DNA from: a virus
Length of the DNA: 34,055 nt
Reading direction: 5' to 3' (one strand)
Virus record (IMG/VR): IMGVR_UViG_3300030117_008021
Location: 35,055 to 69,109 of that record
In this document: positions 14,030 to 22,182 of the stretch, in pieces
How positions within the stretch are numbered: the stretch's first letter is position 1
Layout of the letters: every line of letters begins with the position of its first letter
The notes under the pieces: generated by a model
What the model was told of the DNA's origin: nothing
The model's database searches: none
Seen by the model: the letters and a program-made list of their open reading frames with translations, nothing else
Position numbers and translations under genes: made by a program

Positions 14030-14377
14030 TCAAACATCGTTGAAGTATGATTCTACATCATATCTTCTGAGCAATTTCTTAAATTCTACATAGGTAAGAT
14101 CTAAAAATCTTGCTGCATCTTTTTTAGATTTAGTTGTTGAGATAGCAAATTTTAAAATTGCTTCCTGAACAATCTTATTAGAATTTCTCCAAATATCAAA
14201 TCCATATAACCTGTTATTAATAAGATTACAAGAAAGTTCTAACTTGATAGCTATAAGGTCTTCTAATGTGAGATTAGAAATTAACACTAATAAACTATCA
14301 TTTAACTTGTTTTGATCTCTTAATTTAGTTATAATGCTTTTATTGATTGTTGTTGAAAGCTTTTGTTTGTTTGCCAT
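14030..14377 (-). CDS. Fis-type helix-turn-helix DNA-binding protein
   Basis: 115 residues from ATG 14377 (MANKQKLSTTINKS). The last 40 residues, with TTKSKKDAARFLDLTYVEF then KKLLRRYDV, match the Fis/NtrC C-terminal helix-turn-helix pattern (A-A-R-x-L as first helix, then the recognition helix ending K-L-L-R-R-Y). The N-terminal part is helical and may dimerise. A Fis-type protein bends DNA or activates transcription. A dyad (TTGTCACTTGACAA, 14410-14423) over its own -35 box suggests self-regulation. No ribosome site precedes the ATG; the RNA start should be within a few bases, so the message may be leaderless. Confidence 0.7.
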   Translation of the reverse strand: MANKQKLSTTINKSIITKLRDQNKLNDSLLVLISNLTLEDLIAIKLELSCNLINNRLYGFDIWRNSNKIVQEAILKFAISTTKSKKDAARFLDLTYVEFKKLLRRYDVESYFNDV

Positions 14378-14387
14378 CACATATATA

Positions 14388-14423
14388 AAGGTAACTGATT
14401 TAAGAAAGCTTGTCAAGTGACAA
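14388..14423 (-). promoter_or_regulatory. Weak promoter with operator-like dyad before the Fis-type gene
   Basis: TTGACA (14411-14416) with TACCTT (14388-14393) at 17 bases. The -35 box lies within the perfect dyad TTGTCA-CT-TGACAA (14410-14423), followed by the palindrome ACAATTGT (14420-14427). The -10 box is poor, as is typical of promoters that need an activator. It shares TTGACA-(A)GCT with the promoters at 2760 and 7622. Confidence 0.5.
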
Positions 14424-14452
14424 TTGTGAAAAAAGTGTTTTTACAAGTGTTT

Positions 14453-15418
14453 TCAAACAGCTTCAGGTTGTGTTTGCTTATTATCTCCTTTAACCATATC
14501 ATATCCTGCTTTTGCAACAGGCGCTATAGTTTTACCAGCTTTCCATAAACCTGATATCATTCTTAAAGCACCAAGACCTCCAGCTGTCAAAACACCTAAA
14601 CCAGGAAAAGCTATATTTAAAGCAACACCAGATGCCATGCCAATCAACAATTTTGTAAACCAACCTTCTTCTATTAATTCCATTATGGTAAAATTACCTG
14701 CCAGCGCTGCCAAAATAATCGTTGGTTGAAACATAGGACTTTGCCCGTTGACAAGAGCAAAAATCCATAAACCCAGCAATATACCACAAATACCAAGCCT
14801 AGTAAGATAGCCTTTTGAATTTCCAGTTACTTGATCATAACAAAGATTAGCTTTTCTTTCTTCTGGATCGCAAACTTCATCTTCGTTGCCTTTCTTATCA
14901 CCCATAATTTCTACTTCTTCTTTTTTAATATTGTTAATCCAAATTTTGACAGCTTCAGTTGCTTTATCGGCGGCTGGTACTTTTTTTACAATAGCAAAAA
15001 GATCTTTTTGAATTGCCTTAATAAGGCCATATGCGGTATCGAAAATTTCTTTAAAACTTGATAGAGACCAATCTATAATTTCAAAAAGTTTATAAAATAA
15101 TCCATTCCATGAAGTAAGTAATTTATAAAAGCCTTTGGCTGATGTGCCAATTGCTTTGGCTAGATTTTTTACTGTTTTCCAAATATTTGAAAACCACCCT
15201 TTTTTAGGAACACCTTCTTCTTTATCTTCTTGATCTACTTCAAAAAGAAAATTGTGTTTGGTTGATTCTGATAAAACCATAAACTTTTCGGCTCTTTGGC
15301 AAAACTTTTCATATCTTTCATCAAGTTTTTCTAAATCTATCGATGAAGAATTAGCGTAATGGCGCCAGTTCTCCATGATTAAATTCATAGAATTGCAGTT
15401 TAAAGTTTTTGTTCTCAT
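14453..15418 (-). CDS. Membrane-embedded putative virion protein with MENWR peptide
   Basis: 321 residues. The N-terminus carries MNLIMENWRHYA at residues 11-22, related to the MKLLMENWR peptides of the 25608-27083 genes. Amphipathic helices follow (about 85-160), then three hydrophobic segments: ICGILLGLWIFALVNG, TIILAALAGNFTI and LLIGMASGVALNIAFPGLG. An (L/I)xE site in FLFE60 could be a prohead-protease cleavage point. The layout (targeting peptide, helical linker, membrane part) suggests a protein packaged in the head and delivered to the host membrane. It is adjacent to, and built like, the gene at 15433-16821. No enzyme motif is seen. Confidence 0.62.
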   Translation of the reverse strand: MRTKTLNCNSMNLIMENWRHYANSSSIDLEKLDERYEKFCQRAEKFMVLSESTKHNFLFEVDQEDKEEGVPKKGWFSNIWKTVKNLAKAIGTSAKGFYKLLTSWNGLFYKLFEIIDWSLSSFKEIFDTAYGLIKAIQKDLFAIVKKVPAADKATEAVKIWINNIKKEEVEIMGDKKGNEDEVCDPEERKANLCYDQVTGNSKGYLTRLGICGILLGLWIFALVNGQSPMFQPTIILAALAGNFTIMELIEEGWFTKLLIGMASGVALNIAFPGLGVLTAGGLGALRMISGLWKAGKTIAPVAKAGYDMVKGDNKQTQPEAV

Positions 15419-15432
15419 AATATTTTAGGTAC

Positions 15433-16821
15433 TTATCTAGCAATTTCAACAACTTTTGGTATTAAATCGTCTCTGCCGGCGTTTCTTAAGGCTTGAGTAA
15501 GCTTTTGAACGTAAGGTATATATCCTGTTGGACCATGCGGATTCGGTCTTTTTTCCATTAAAGCTTTTACTCCTTCAAGAATGTCTTCATCGCTTAAAAC
15601 TTCTATTTGTGGAGGAACCTGATCACCGATCGGATATTTAAAAATTTTCTCAAACATCGATGCAGTTTCAGTTGCATTCATAGCTGCTTCAGCGCCAGCG
15701 CCAGCCGCACCAAATTCAGGGTGATCGCCTACCTTTCCAGATTCAAACCACTCTATATGCCCTTCAGCTTTTGCTTTTGCTTGTTCATATGACTGTTTAT
15801 ATCCATCTAATCGTGCATATATTTGATCTGTGTTATCATATGCATCTTCAAGCGCTTTTTGCTCTTCTGGTTTTATTTCTCCATAACCCATGGCTGGTTC
15901 CCCTGCGGCCTCCCAATCTGCTTTAGCTTGCTTTGCTGTTTGTACGGCATCAATATATTCTTGTTTTTGTTCTCTCATTACTTTTACAGCTGCTAATGAT
16001 GCTGTATCGCCATATTCAAAAACTGCACGAAAATCATTTAAATCAACTACTTCGCCTCTTTTTGCTGCGTTATAACAAGCAGTTAATGATGCTTGAGCTT
16101 GTGTATATGCTTGAGCCTCTGCTTTGTCAACACCTCCTTTAGCTTCTTCAAGAAACCCCATCGCTCTTTGATAATCACCTTCAGACAAAACTTCACCAGC
16201 GACAATACATTTACCTTCTACTTCTGTTACTGCACCAATTGCTTGTGTACATAAAGGCTGGTCGCCGGCCGCTTCTGATTTATTTCGTAATTTTTCAAGA
16301 TAATTTACAACTATGGTAGCAATTGCAACAAGAGCAAGTATTACCAAGCCAGCCACAACTATTTTAAAAAGTGTTGGAAATTTAGTTTTGAATTTAACAA
16401 CAAGTTTGAAAATCCAAGACATTACTTTCCATACTACATTTTTTGCTTTTTTTACAAATCTTCCAAACATGTTGACACCCTTGTTAACAATATTTGATAA
16501 TTTGTTTACAATTCCTGGCGATGGAACTTCTTGCTCTTTTAGTAAAGAAGCTTTGTAAATGCGATTAAATTCTTGCACTTCATAAAGCCAAGATTTTTCT
16601 AGTATAGATTCAAGTTGTTTTTCTGTAAGTTTTTTAGAATCAAATTTACGCTCTATTTCGTCTAACAACACGACTGTTGGAACAGAATTGTTACTTTCAA
16701 ATAAATAAACTTTATTATCTGCTGGTCCTCCCATATCATCTAATACGTTTTGAAATCTTCTAAAGTTTTCCATAATCATATGCATGGAATTAGGATTATT
16801 ATTTAATGGTTTTCTTCTCAT
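15433..16821 (-). CDS. Putative virion protein with MENFR peptide, one TM helix, Ala-rich helical tail
   Basis: 462 residues. Residues 13-23 read MHMIMENFRRF, a divergent copy of the shared MENWR peptide. YLFE42 offers an LxE cleavage site. One strong membrane helix, FKIVVAGLVILALVAIATIV, lies near residue 160, and the rest is Ala/Glu-rich helix (QAYTQAQASLTA and similar), probably elongated. The first six residues and overall plan resemble the 14453-15418 product, suggesting paralogy. Its start overlaps the stop of the acidic protein gene by 4 bases. The role is unknown; internal head or ejected protein is my best inference. Confidence 0.62.
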   Translation of the reverse strand: MRRKPLNNNPNSMHMIMENFRRFQNVLDDMGGPADNKVYLFESNNSVPTVVLLDEIERKFDSKKLTEKQLESILEKSWLYEVQEFNRIYKASLLKEQEVPSPGIVNKLSNIVNKGVNMFGRFVKKAKNVVWKVMSWIFKLVVKFKTKFPTLFKIVVAGLVILALVAIATIVVNYLEKLRNKSEAAGDQPLCTQAIGAVTEVEGKCIVAGEVLSEGDYQRAMGFLEEAKGGVDKAEAQAYTQAQASLTACYNAAKRGEVVDLNDFRAVFEYGDTASLAAVKVMREQKQEYIDAVQTAKQAKADWEAAGEPAMGYGEIKPEEQKALEDAYDNTDQIYARLDGYKQSYEQAKAKAEGHIEWFESGKVGDHPEFGAAGAGAEAAMNATETASMFEKIFKYPIGDQVPPQIEVLSDEDILEGVKALMEKRPNPHGPTGYIPYVQKLTQALRNAGRDDLIPKVVEIAR

Positions 16822-17600
16822 AGTTCAAACTCCAGTTCTTCTTCTCCGCCTAAATCCAATTCATCTCCACCGGCTGGCTCTTCTTGTTTGGCTGTATCAT
16901 ATGCTTGATTGCTTGGCTCATCAACCTTTCCGGCTAATTCGCCTTCAAACTTATCAAAATAAAGTTTAAGATTGGCAATTAAGTAATCATAAAACAATTC
17001 TTGATCTTCTGGATTAGAAAGTAGTTCATAAGAATCAATAATGCTATTTTCAACCTTTTTAAAACTATTGTAAGCCATATTGCGACCGGTTTCATCGCCC
17101 TCTACACCAGCACCAAAATCATCACGTGGATCAGTCTCGTCAGACTCTTCTTCAGCTTTCTTTTCTGCGTCTGTGCGAATGTCAATAAATTTATCATCCT
17201 CACCAGTTATGTCAATATCAATAACTTCATCTAAATCTTGTGCCTTATCATCAGCTTTATTATTAATTTTTGCGGGAGTAAGTGTGTTAATAACAGCATT
17301 AATAATATGTGCCCTAAAGGATTGTCTTTGAGATTCATCAGTGGTTAGAGATTTGAAGTCTGCTTCTAAAACAGGAATAATTTTCTTTAATAGTTCTTCA
17401 AGAACATTAATTCCAGTTGATTTATTTGGCGCTGGATCTACATCAGGTGTAGAAGACTCAGACAGCATGCTTTTTAATTCTAATCTAAGTAACTTTTTTA
17501 ATGACTTACGAATTTCTTTTTCTTCGTTTAGTTTTTTTGCCTTGACATGTCGAATCAAATAACGTATATTTTCTCTTAAAACTTGTTCATCTTTATTCAT
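16818..17600 (-). CDS. Acidic hypothetical protein, 260 residues
   Basis: Basic helical N-terminus MNKDEQVLRENIRYLIRHVK, then a very acidic middle (DLDEVIDIDITGEDDKFIDI) and an acidic C-terminus ending GGEEELEFEL. Its N-terminal L-R-E-N-x-R pattern resembles the MENWR peptide, with L8-R-E10 a possible cleavage site. Acidic, helix-rich phage proteins of this kind can be scaffold or internal proteins, but I do not recognise this family. The gene overlaps the ligase-NMNAT gene by 4 bases (ATGA) and the next gene by 4, so it is coupled on both sides. Confidence 0.6.
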   Translation of the reverse strand: MNKDEQVLRENIRYLIRHVKAKKLNEEKEIRKSLKKLLRLELKSMLSESSTPDVDPAPNKSTGINVLEELLKKIIPVLEADFKSLTTDESQRQSFRAHIINAVINTLTPAKINNKADDKAQDLDEVIDIDITGEDDKFIDIRTDAEKKAEEESDETDPRDDFGAGVEGDETGRNMAYNSFKKVENSIIDSYELLSNPEDQELFYDYLIANLKLYFDKFEGELAGKVDEPSNQAYDTAKQEEPAGGDELDLGGEEELEFEL

Positions 17601-19645
17601 TTTGCGATGCCTCTTTCCATAATTAGTTTAATAATATCGTCAACAAGATTTAAGTCAATATTTTCTTGTCTAATAATAGAGTTTTGTTTTTTCTTTTTAC
17701 TACCACCAGCAACATTACCACCTGCCATACCTGATAATTCTTCTAAATTTTCTATTCCTAAAATTTTTAAAACACCATCAACATTATCGCCAGCAAAATC
17801 CATTAGTTGTTCTTTATTTGCTGAAATATCTCCTAAGAGATTTCTCATATCCGTGGCGCTAAAAGGTTCACCACTTGGTCTAATAAGAGGTTCAACCGCA
17901 CTTTCCATTGGAGGTACAAGATTTAAATCACTTCCTACGTATCGATCAGCTCCCGTCCAACGTTTTGCGTCTCCGCCTTTATTACTAGCGCCTAAAATAA
18001 TTGTATCTCCAGCACTAATCGGATCCATGCCCATTTTTTCTGCAGCTTTTTCTCGCTGCCCGGCCTTTCCGCTAATTTCATAAGCTGCGTTTATTGGAGA
18101 AGCGTGAGATGATTCATAGACTTCTACTTTTGGATTGGCTCCCACAAACAGATTCCAGATTTGACGAGAGTGATCAGCGGTGATTTCTTTTCCATTTGGA
18201 AGTTTTCTAGCATTTTTAGTAGGGGCTGAAATCAAAACTATAACTCGATTAGCAACTTGAGCATATTGCTCTACCATGTTAACATGGCCCATGTGAGGTG
18301 GTTTAAAAGCGCCTGGAACAATTGCAATCGTTTCATTCTGCACAGGCTCGTTTTCAAATTCCACATCAACAACAGGATCTTCTAGTTCATCTTCAATTTC
18401 TAAAACTAATTCATCTTCAAGTTCTTCTGACATGCCAGAACGTCTTGCTCGACCAATAATTTGATTTGCCATGGCAAAAGCGCCAGTTAATTTATAAATG
18501 CGATCAGAACCTGGAGGGTATTCAAATACAACGCCTTCAAGAGATGATGCAAGGTTTTCTATTTTACCTAATTTTGCCAATTGTTTATCAACTAGCTCAC
18601 CCATTTTTTCATCACCAGAGCTTTGTAAACTTTTTAAATATACAATTGACTGTTGAAGTTCACTACGCATGCGCTCAACTTCTTCATCATGCTCATCAAC
18701 AAAAAAGCTTTTAACACCGCGCAAAACTTCAATAGCAAAATCACTAATTGCAATTTCTAATGGTCTCAATACAGAAGCAATATATTTTCTTGATTTTGTT
18801 TTTGAGCCTAAGTTTGAAACAACTGATTGTAGCTCTTTAGGTAAACCTTTCTTCAATCCTGTAACTTTAATACCACGTTCTTTGGCTCCATCTGGATCTA
18901 ACATTAGCATCAAAAGAGGCTCCAAAATGTTTTCTGGGAGTCCAACCTGCTCAGTATATTTTTTAACAACTAAACCAACATAATCACCTAATGTTGCATT
19001 CATACCTACAGGAGATGCAAATCCTTGTATTTTAGATGCAACTTCTTCAAGTGCTGAGCCATCTGCTAATTTTTTTAAAGCAATTATTTTAGGACCGTGT
19101 ATGTTCCAATCTTCTTCGCCGACATTTTGTTTACCCCCGTCTACTGCTTTAACTAAAGAATAAAACTTTTCTTTTGCTAAGCTTCGTTGTTCTGAGCTTT
19201 CGTCATCTCCAAAATATTGCAATCCGTGCAAAACTATATTAGGTGCAGAATAAGATATAATGTTAGGGTTTGCAGGATACATTATCTCCATGTTAACGTA
19301 TCTCTGTCCGTTTGAAAAAATATCCTCAAGTGTTTCTGGGCTAAGCTTTTTTAAAGCGGCTGAAATAGCTTTAAAGCCGTTTGTAAAAGCATTTTCTGCT
19401 GGGTGTCCCTTCCATTTGCTAATATATTCATCGGTAGTCATACCACCTTTTTGCACATCGCCATTATTGCGAGCTGTGCGTATTTCTCCATTAGCAACAG
19501 TTAAAAATAAATTTTGACCATCAACTTTTTCAGTAGTATTTTTTATATCTGCGGCCGCAACTTTAGAAAGAATGCTAACTATCTCATTAAAAGTTAGATC
19601 CAAGTCTTCTGATAAATGGGCCATGTGCCCAGCGACACCGCCCAT
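17597..19645 (-). CDS. Fusion: ATP-dependent ligase-like domain plus NMNAT-like nucleotidyltransferase
   Basis: 682 residues. The N-terminal part has ligase/capping nucleotidyltransferase motifs: K40-V-D-G43 (motif I, lysine that takes AMP), RTARN (56-60), VNMEIMYP (117-124, motif III-like), LEGVVFEY (369-376, motif IV) and K385 in YKLTG (motif V). A long insert separates III and IV. The C-terminal part (about 438-640) is a Rossmann nucleotidyltransferase with PGAFKPPHMGHVNM (H451-x2-H454) and PFSATDMRNLL, like the S-x-T-x-x-R motif of NMN adenylyltransferases. It may ligate RNA ends and make NAD. An acidic linker joins the halves. Start at 19645 (MGGVAGHMAHL), with AAGG upstream; M8 is an alternative. 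Confidence 0.75.
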   Translation of the reverse strand: MGGVAGHMAHLSEDLDLTFNEIVSILSKVAAADIKNTTEKVDGQNLFLTVANGEIRTARNNGDVQKGGMTTDEYISKWKGHPAENAFTNGFKAISAALKKLSPETLEDIFSNGQRYVNMEIMYPANPNIISYSAPNIVLHGLQYFGDDESSEQRSLAKEKFYSLVKAVDGGKQNVGEEDWNIHGPKIIALKKLADGSALEEVASKIQGFASPVGMNATLGDYVGLVVKKYTEQVGLPENILEPLLMLMLDPDGAKERGIKVTGLKKGLPKELQSVVSNLGSKTKSRKYIASVLRPLEIAISDFAIEVLRGVKSFFVDEHDEEVERMRSELQQSIVYLKSLQSSGDEKMGELVDKQLAKLGKIENLASSLEGVVFEYPPGSDRIYKLTGAFAMANQIIGRARRSGMSEELEDELVLEIEDELEDPVVDVEFENEPVQNETIAIVPGAFKPPHMGHVNMVEQYAQVANRVIVLISAPTKNARKLPNGKEITADHSRQIWNLFVGANPKVEVYESSHASPINAAYEISGKAGQREKAAEKMGMDPISAGDTIILGASNKGGDAKRWTGADRYVGSDLNLVPPMESAVEPLIRPSGEPFSATDMRNLLGDISANKEQLMDFAGDNVDGVLKILGIENLEELSGMAGGNVAGGSKKKKQNSIIRQENIDLNLVDDIIKLIMERGIAK

Positions 19646-19648
19646 AAC

Positions 19649-20623
19649 TTATGCCTTTGTAGCTTTATTAAAAGCGTTAGTTAACGATTCTTTAATTTGT
19701 TCTGAAGTGTATCCAGCATCATGAAGACGTTTAACTGACTCACGAACACGATCGGCATGCCCCATACGTCGCTCATCGCCTTGCTCAGAGTTTTCGCTAC
19801 GATTTGCTCGGCCGCCTTCTTCCAATTCGTCATCGTCTTCGTCTCTTTTTCCGGGACCACCATGACCTTCAGCTAAACTAGCATTAGTAACTTGAATATC
19901 TTCAGCAGCTACGTTTTCAAGTATAGTACCGTCAGATAATTTCATATCATAGTGCGTTACCCGACCAAGCTCTTCATTATAATTATGCTTCACAGCTTCT
20001 GCCATTTCAATTGTTCCATTATGTTGAACACCGCCATGATGCACACAATAATGATTAGGTGCAAAAATCTGCTCTCCTTCCTCATTTACAACCTTTTTAT
20101 GTTGATCATTTTCTAAATTTTCTGCAAGAGGTTTGAACTCAAACCCAAATCTTTCCATTAGGAGACCATTAAGCTCCTGATTTTTCCAATTTTTTGTAGA
20201 CATTGAACTTTTATCTCCTTTTTGTAAATGTTCGTAGTAAATAGTGCCTTTTTGGCTGTCTTCCCAATCTCTAAACACAATAGATGCTTGATATGCTTCA
20301 ATTTCCATGTTTCTCATGTGCGGATCCGCTTGCGCATAGCCTTGTTCGCCCATATTTGTTACTTTATCAAACTCTCCGTTGCAATTTTGTGTATGATGCA
20401 TCAGTTCATGCGCAAGAGAGCGCATAATATCTTTAGGGTGCCTATCGGTTATATAAAGCGTAATTGACTCATTTTGAGGGTCATAAAAGCCTGTTTTACC
20501 CATAGGATTAGCTGCATTTTGTTGATTTTGACGCAAAAATAGCTTTGGAGGTCGATCAAACCCCATTTGCTGCTGTGCAAACGGCATAAATCGTTGAATT
20601 AGCGGCTTTAACACGTCAATCAT
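19649..20623 (-). CDS. Zinc metallopeptidase-like protein (HELMHH)
   Basis: 324 residues. The zinc motif is H72-E73-L-M-H76-H77 in AHELMHHTQ, with E107/E109 in MEIEAY as likely third ligand, the gluzincin order. The region after residue 150 is different: NGLLMERFGFEF (147-158) resembles the MENWR peptides, then beta strands, an acidic linker (DEDDDELEEGGR) and a helical end with TSEQIKESLTNAF. It may be a processing protease or an internal virion enzyme. The start at 20623 overlaps the VOC gene stop by 8 bases. It precedes the ligase-NMNAT gene by 3 bases. Confidence 0.68.
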   Translation of the reverse strand: MIDVLKPLIQRFMPFAQQQMGFDRPPKLFLRQNQQNAANPMGKTGFYDPQNESITLYITDRHPKDIMRSLAHELMHHTQNCNGEFDKVTNMGEQGYAQADPHMRNMEIEAYQASIVFRDWEDSQKGTIYYEHLQKGDKSSMSTKNWKNQELNGLLMERFGFEFKPLAENLENDQHKKVVNEEGEQIFAPNHYCVHHGGVQHNGTIEMAEAVKHNYNEELGRVTHYDMKLSDGTILENVAAEDIQVTNASLAEGHGGPGKRDEDDDELEEGGRANRSENSEQGDERRMGHADRVRESVKRLHDAGYTSEQIKESLTNAFNKATKA

Positions 20624-20957
20624 CTAAAAATACTTCCTTTTGCTCGTCAGAGTACCAAATATACTCTAAATAGTTCCCAAACGGGTCTTTTACGTAAACT
20701 CCGGTCGTTCCATCACGATGGTATACTACTTCTCCCATTTCTAACGGCAAATCTTCCTTTTTTTCGACTAAAATACCAAAATGTGCGTATGGATAGTGTT
20801 TTTTGTCAATTAAGGCGATGTTTGTGTTCGAAACGGTCATTCTGATGTATTTTGAATCGCGAAAAGTTACTTTTCCAGCTAATTTTTCGGTATACCACTC
20901 TTCTGCGACCTTTAAATTGTCTACTAGTATGGCTATGTGGTCAACAATTGACATCAT
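20616..20957 (-). CDS. VOC family (glyoxalase/bleomycin-resistance) protein
   Basis: 113 residues. The N-terminus has VDHIAILVDNLKVAEEWYTE (H of the VOC metal site), the middle HFGILVEKK, and the end GVYVKDPFGNYLEYIWY, with E in the usual metal-ligand place. The pattern is that of one VOC module (two beta-alpha-beta3 units). Members isomerise methylglyoxal adducts, bind antibiotics or open rings; the substrate here is unknown. Such genes occur in some phages as possible detoxifiers. The start is ATGATG at 20957/20954. Confidence 0.8.
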   Translation of the reverse strand: MMSIVDHIAILVDNLKVAEEWYTEKLAGKVTFRDSKYIRMTVSNTNIALIDKKHYPYAHFGILVEKKEDLPLEMGEVVYHRDGTTGVYVKDPFGNYLEYIWYSDEQKEVFLDD

Positions 20958-21219
20958 TAGTTAATTCCTCTGGATTGGACTTAGAAACTAGTTTTAAACT
21001 TGCTGTAAAGAAGTCAATTTCTGATGTTGTATCATTTACAGGCTTAACTGTTGAAATAGACACCAATCTTCCTGATCTAATTTCATTTTTGATCTCAATA
21101 ACAATTCCATAGTGAGAATCCCAGCCATTAATGTCGCGATTCCACGTTGACCACTCTACAATATCGCCGATATCGAAGATTTTTGCTGTTAATTCACCAA
21201 AAGTATCTTTTTCATTCAT
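20941..21219 (-). CDS. Hypothetical SH3-like protein, 92 residues
   Basis: Starts MNEKDTFGELTAKIFDIGDI. The segment IGDIVEWSTWNRD followed by HYGIVIEIKNEIRSGRLVSI looks like a small SH3/KOW-type barrel with the G-D-I-V entry also seen at 11159-11410. No catalytic motif. It overlaps the VOC gene by 17 bases and the preceding gene by 8. Confidence 0.55.
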   Translation of the reverse strand: MNEKDTFGELTAKIFDIGDIVEWSTWNRDINGWDSHYGIVIEIKNEIRSGRLVSISTVKPVNDTTSEIDFFTASLKLVSKSNPEELTNDVNC

Positions 21220-21406
21220 TATTCAGTTCACAATCCACGTCATAACTAGCACTAACGTCGGATAACCGCTGAAATTCATTAAGCTCCTCATTAAAGACTA
21301 TAATTTCTTTTTCTTTAAGATTAATAGTTCTATATTTTCGCGTTCTACGATTGACAATTTCAACTTCATTAATTAATTGTGTGATTTTTTTCTTTTTTCT
21401 CGCCAT
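21212..21406 (-). CDS. Hypothetical protein, 64 residues
   Basis: Basic N-terminus (MARKKKKITQLINEVEIVNRR), then strands TRKYRTINLKEKEIIVF and an acidic end (DVDCELNNE). Short and soluble. Unrecognised. It overlaps the next gene by 8 bases in a packed cluster. Confidence 0.5.
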   Translation of the reverse strand: MARKKKKITQLINEVEIVNRRTRKYRTINLKEKEIIVFNEELNEFQRLSDVSASYDVDCELNNE

Positions 21407-21410
21407 TTTA

Positions 21411-21548
21411 TCAATTGTTTAGTTTTGAAGCGAAAATTAAAGCTAAAAGAGTCACAGTTGCAAATTCAAAATCCCAAATTCCATAAACAATCCACGAACT
21501 TAAAATTATCGCTATTGTTTGCCAAAATTTTCCAAAATTAAATAACAT
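21411..21548 (-). CDS. Small membrane protein, 45 residues
   Basis: Read directly from the minus strand: ATG 21548 (MLFNFGKFWQTIAIILSSWI) to TGA at 21411-21413. Two hydrophobic runs, TIAIILSSWIVYGIW and FATVTLLALIFA, are split by D-F-E. The start overlaps the stop of the upstream gene and the gene ends 4 bases before the next, which supports translation. Too short to assign. Confidence 0.5.
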   Translation of the reverse strand: MLFNFGKFWQTIAIILSSWIVYGIWDFEFATVTLLALIFASKLNN

Positions 21549-21841
21549 TAATCATATCCTGTGTGTATTAATTCTTCCGGTTCTATACAAATCATATCTC
21601 CAGCATGTGTATAAATAAGAGTCCTTCCAAAACTATCGTAGTTTTCATATAATATGAAAGCTTTTACTCCTCTAAATATTTTTTTATGTGTTCTGCGTGC
21701 AGGATCCCAGCACCACATTTCTCCTGAGCCCCCTATAGCAACTTCAGGAATTAACTCGTCTTCTTCAGTAAGATTACCAGAAATTTGTTTAATGATTTTT
21801 TTTACTAAATCGTTTTTAGAATCAGTTTGTTTTTTAGCCAT
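21548..21841 (-). CDS. Hypothetical protein, 97 residues
   Basis: Lys-rich N-terminus with MAKKQTDSKNDLVKKIIKQI, an acidic turn (LTEEDELIPE), then G-G-S-G-E-M-W-C-W-D-P-A-R-R and beta-rich segments (KAFILYENYDS, RTLIYTHAGDMICIE). Probably soluble. No family recognised. It lies 19 bases after the XhlA-like gene. Confidence 0.55.
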   Translation of the reverse strand: MAKKQTDSKNDLVKKIIKQISGNLTEEDELIPEVAIGGSGEMWCWDPARRTHKKIFRGVKAFILYENYDSFGRTLIYTHAGDMICIEPEELIHTGYD

Positions 21842-21860
21842 TAATATAACTAGAAAAACA

Positions 21861-22181
21861 TTACATAAAACGAGAAACTAAAACAGCAACTGCCATAGCA
21901 AATTGAACAACCATAAATATTGTAACAGCTTTTGTCTTAAATGTTCTCAAATTTTCTAATTCTCTCATCGCATATTTCATTTGAGATGGAGAAACAACTT
22001 CATCAATCTTATCCTTCCAATTTTTTAATTCTTCTAATCGATCTTCTTTTGCTTTAATTTTTGTAATTTGCTCTTTAACATCTTGAAGCTCTTTGCGCAT
22101 GCTTTCAATGCCAACATTAAGAGTTTCTAATTGTTGTATTACTAACTTAGAATATGTTTCCCAACCTTGATTACTAGACAT
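21861..22181 (-). CDS. XhlA-like coiled coil with C-terminal membrane anchor
   Basis: 106 residues. Residues 10-75 form a long coiled coil (IESMRKELQDVKEQITKIKA), and residues 84-105 a single C-terminal membrane helix (AVTIFMVVQFAMAVAVLVSR). This plan is that of XhlA-type holin accessory proteins, or of tail-anchored phage proteins. It directly follows the fibre-like gene with a 1-base gap, so expression is tied to late genes. A lysis role is plausible but not proven; no holin or endolysin is recognised beside it. Confidence 0.55.
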   Translation of the reverse strand: MSSNQGWETYSKLVIQQLETLNVGIESMRKELQDVKEQITKIKAKEDRLEELKNWKDKIDEVVSPSQMKYAMRELENLRTFKTKAVTIFMVVQFAMAVAVLVSRFM

Positions 22182-22182
22182 T

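Noticed and set aside
17583-18083. Long open frame on the plus strand (166 codons) opposite the ligase-NMNAT gene
   Set aside because: It is a mirror of a well-supported gene with clear motifs, has no ribosome site, and no supported gene lies on the plus strand anywhere in the window.
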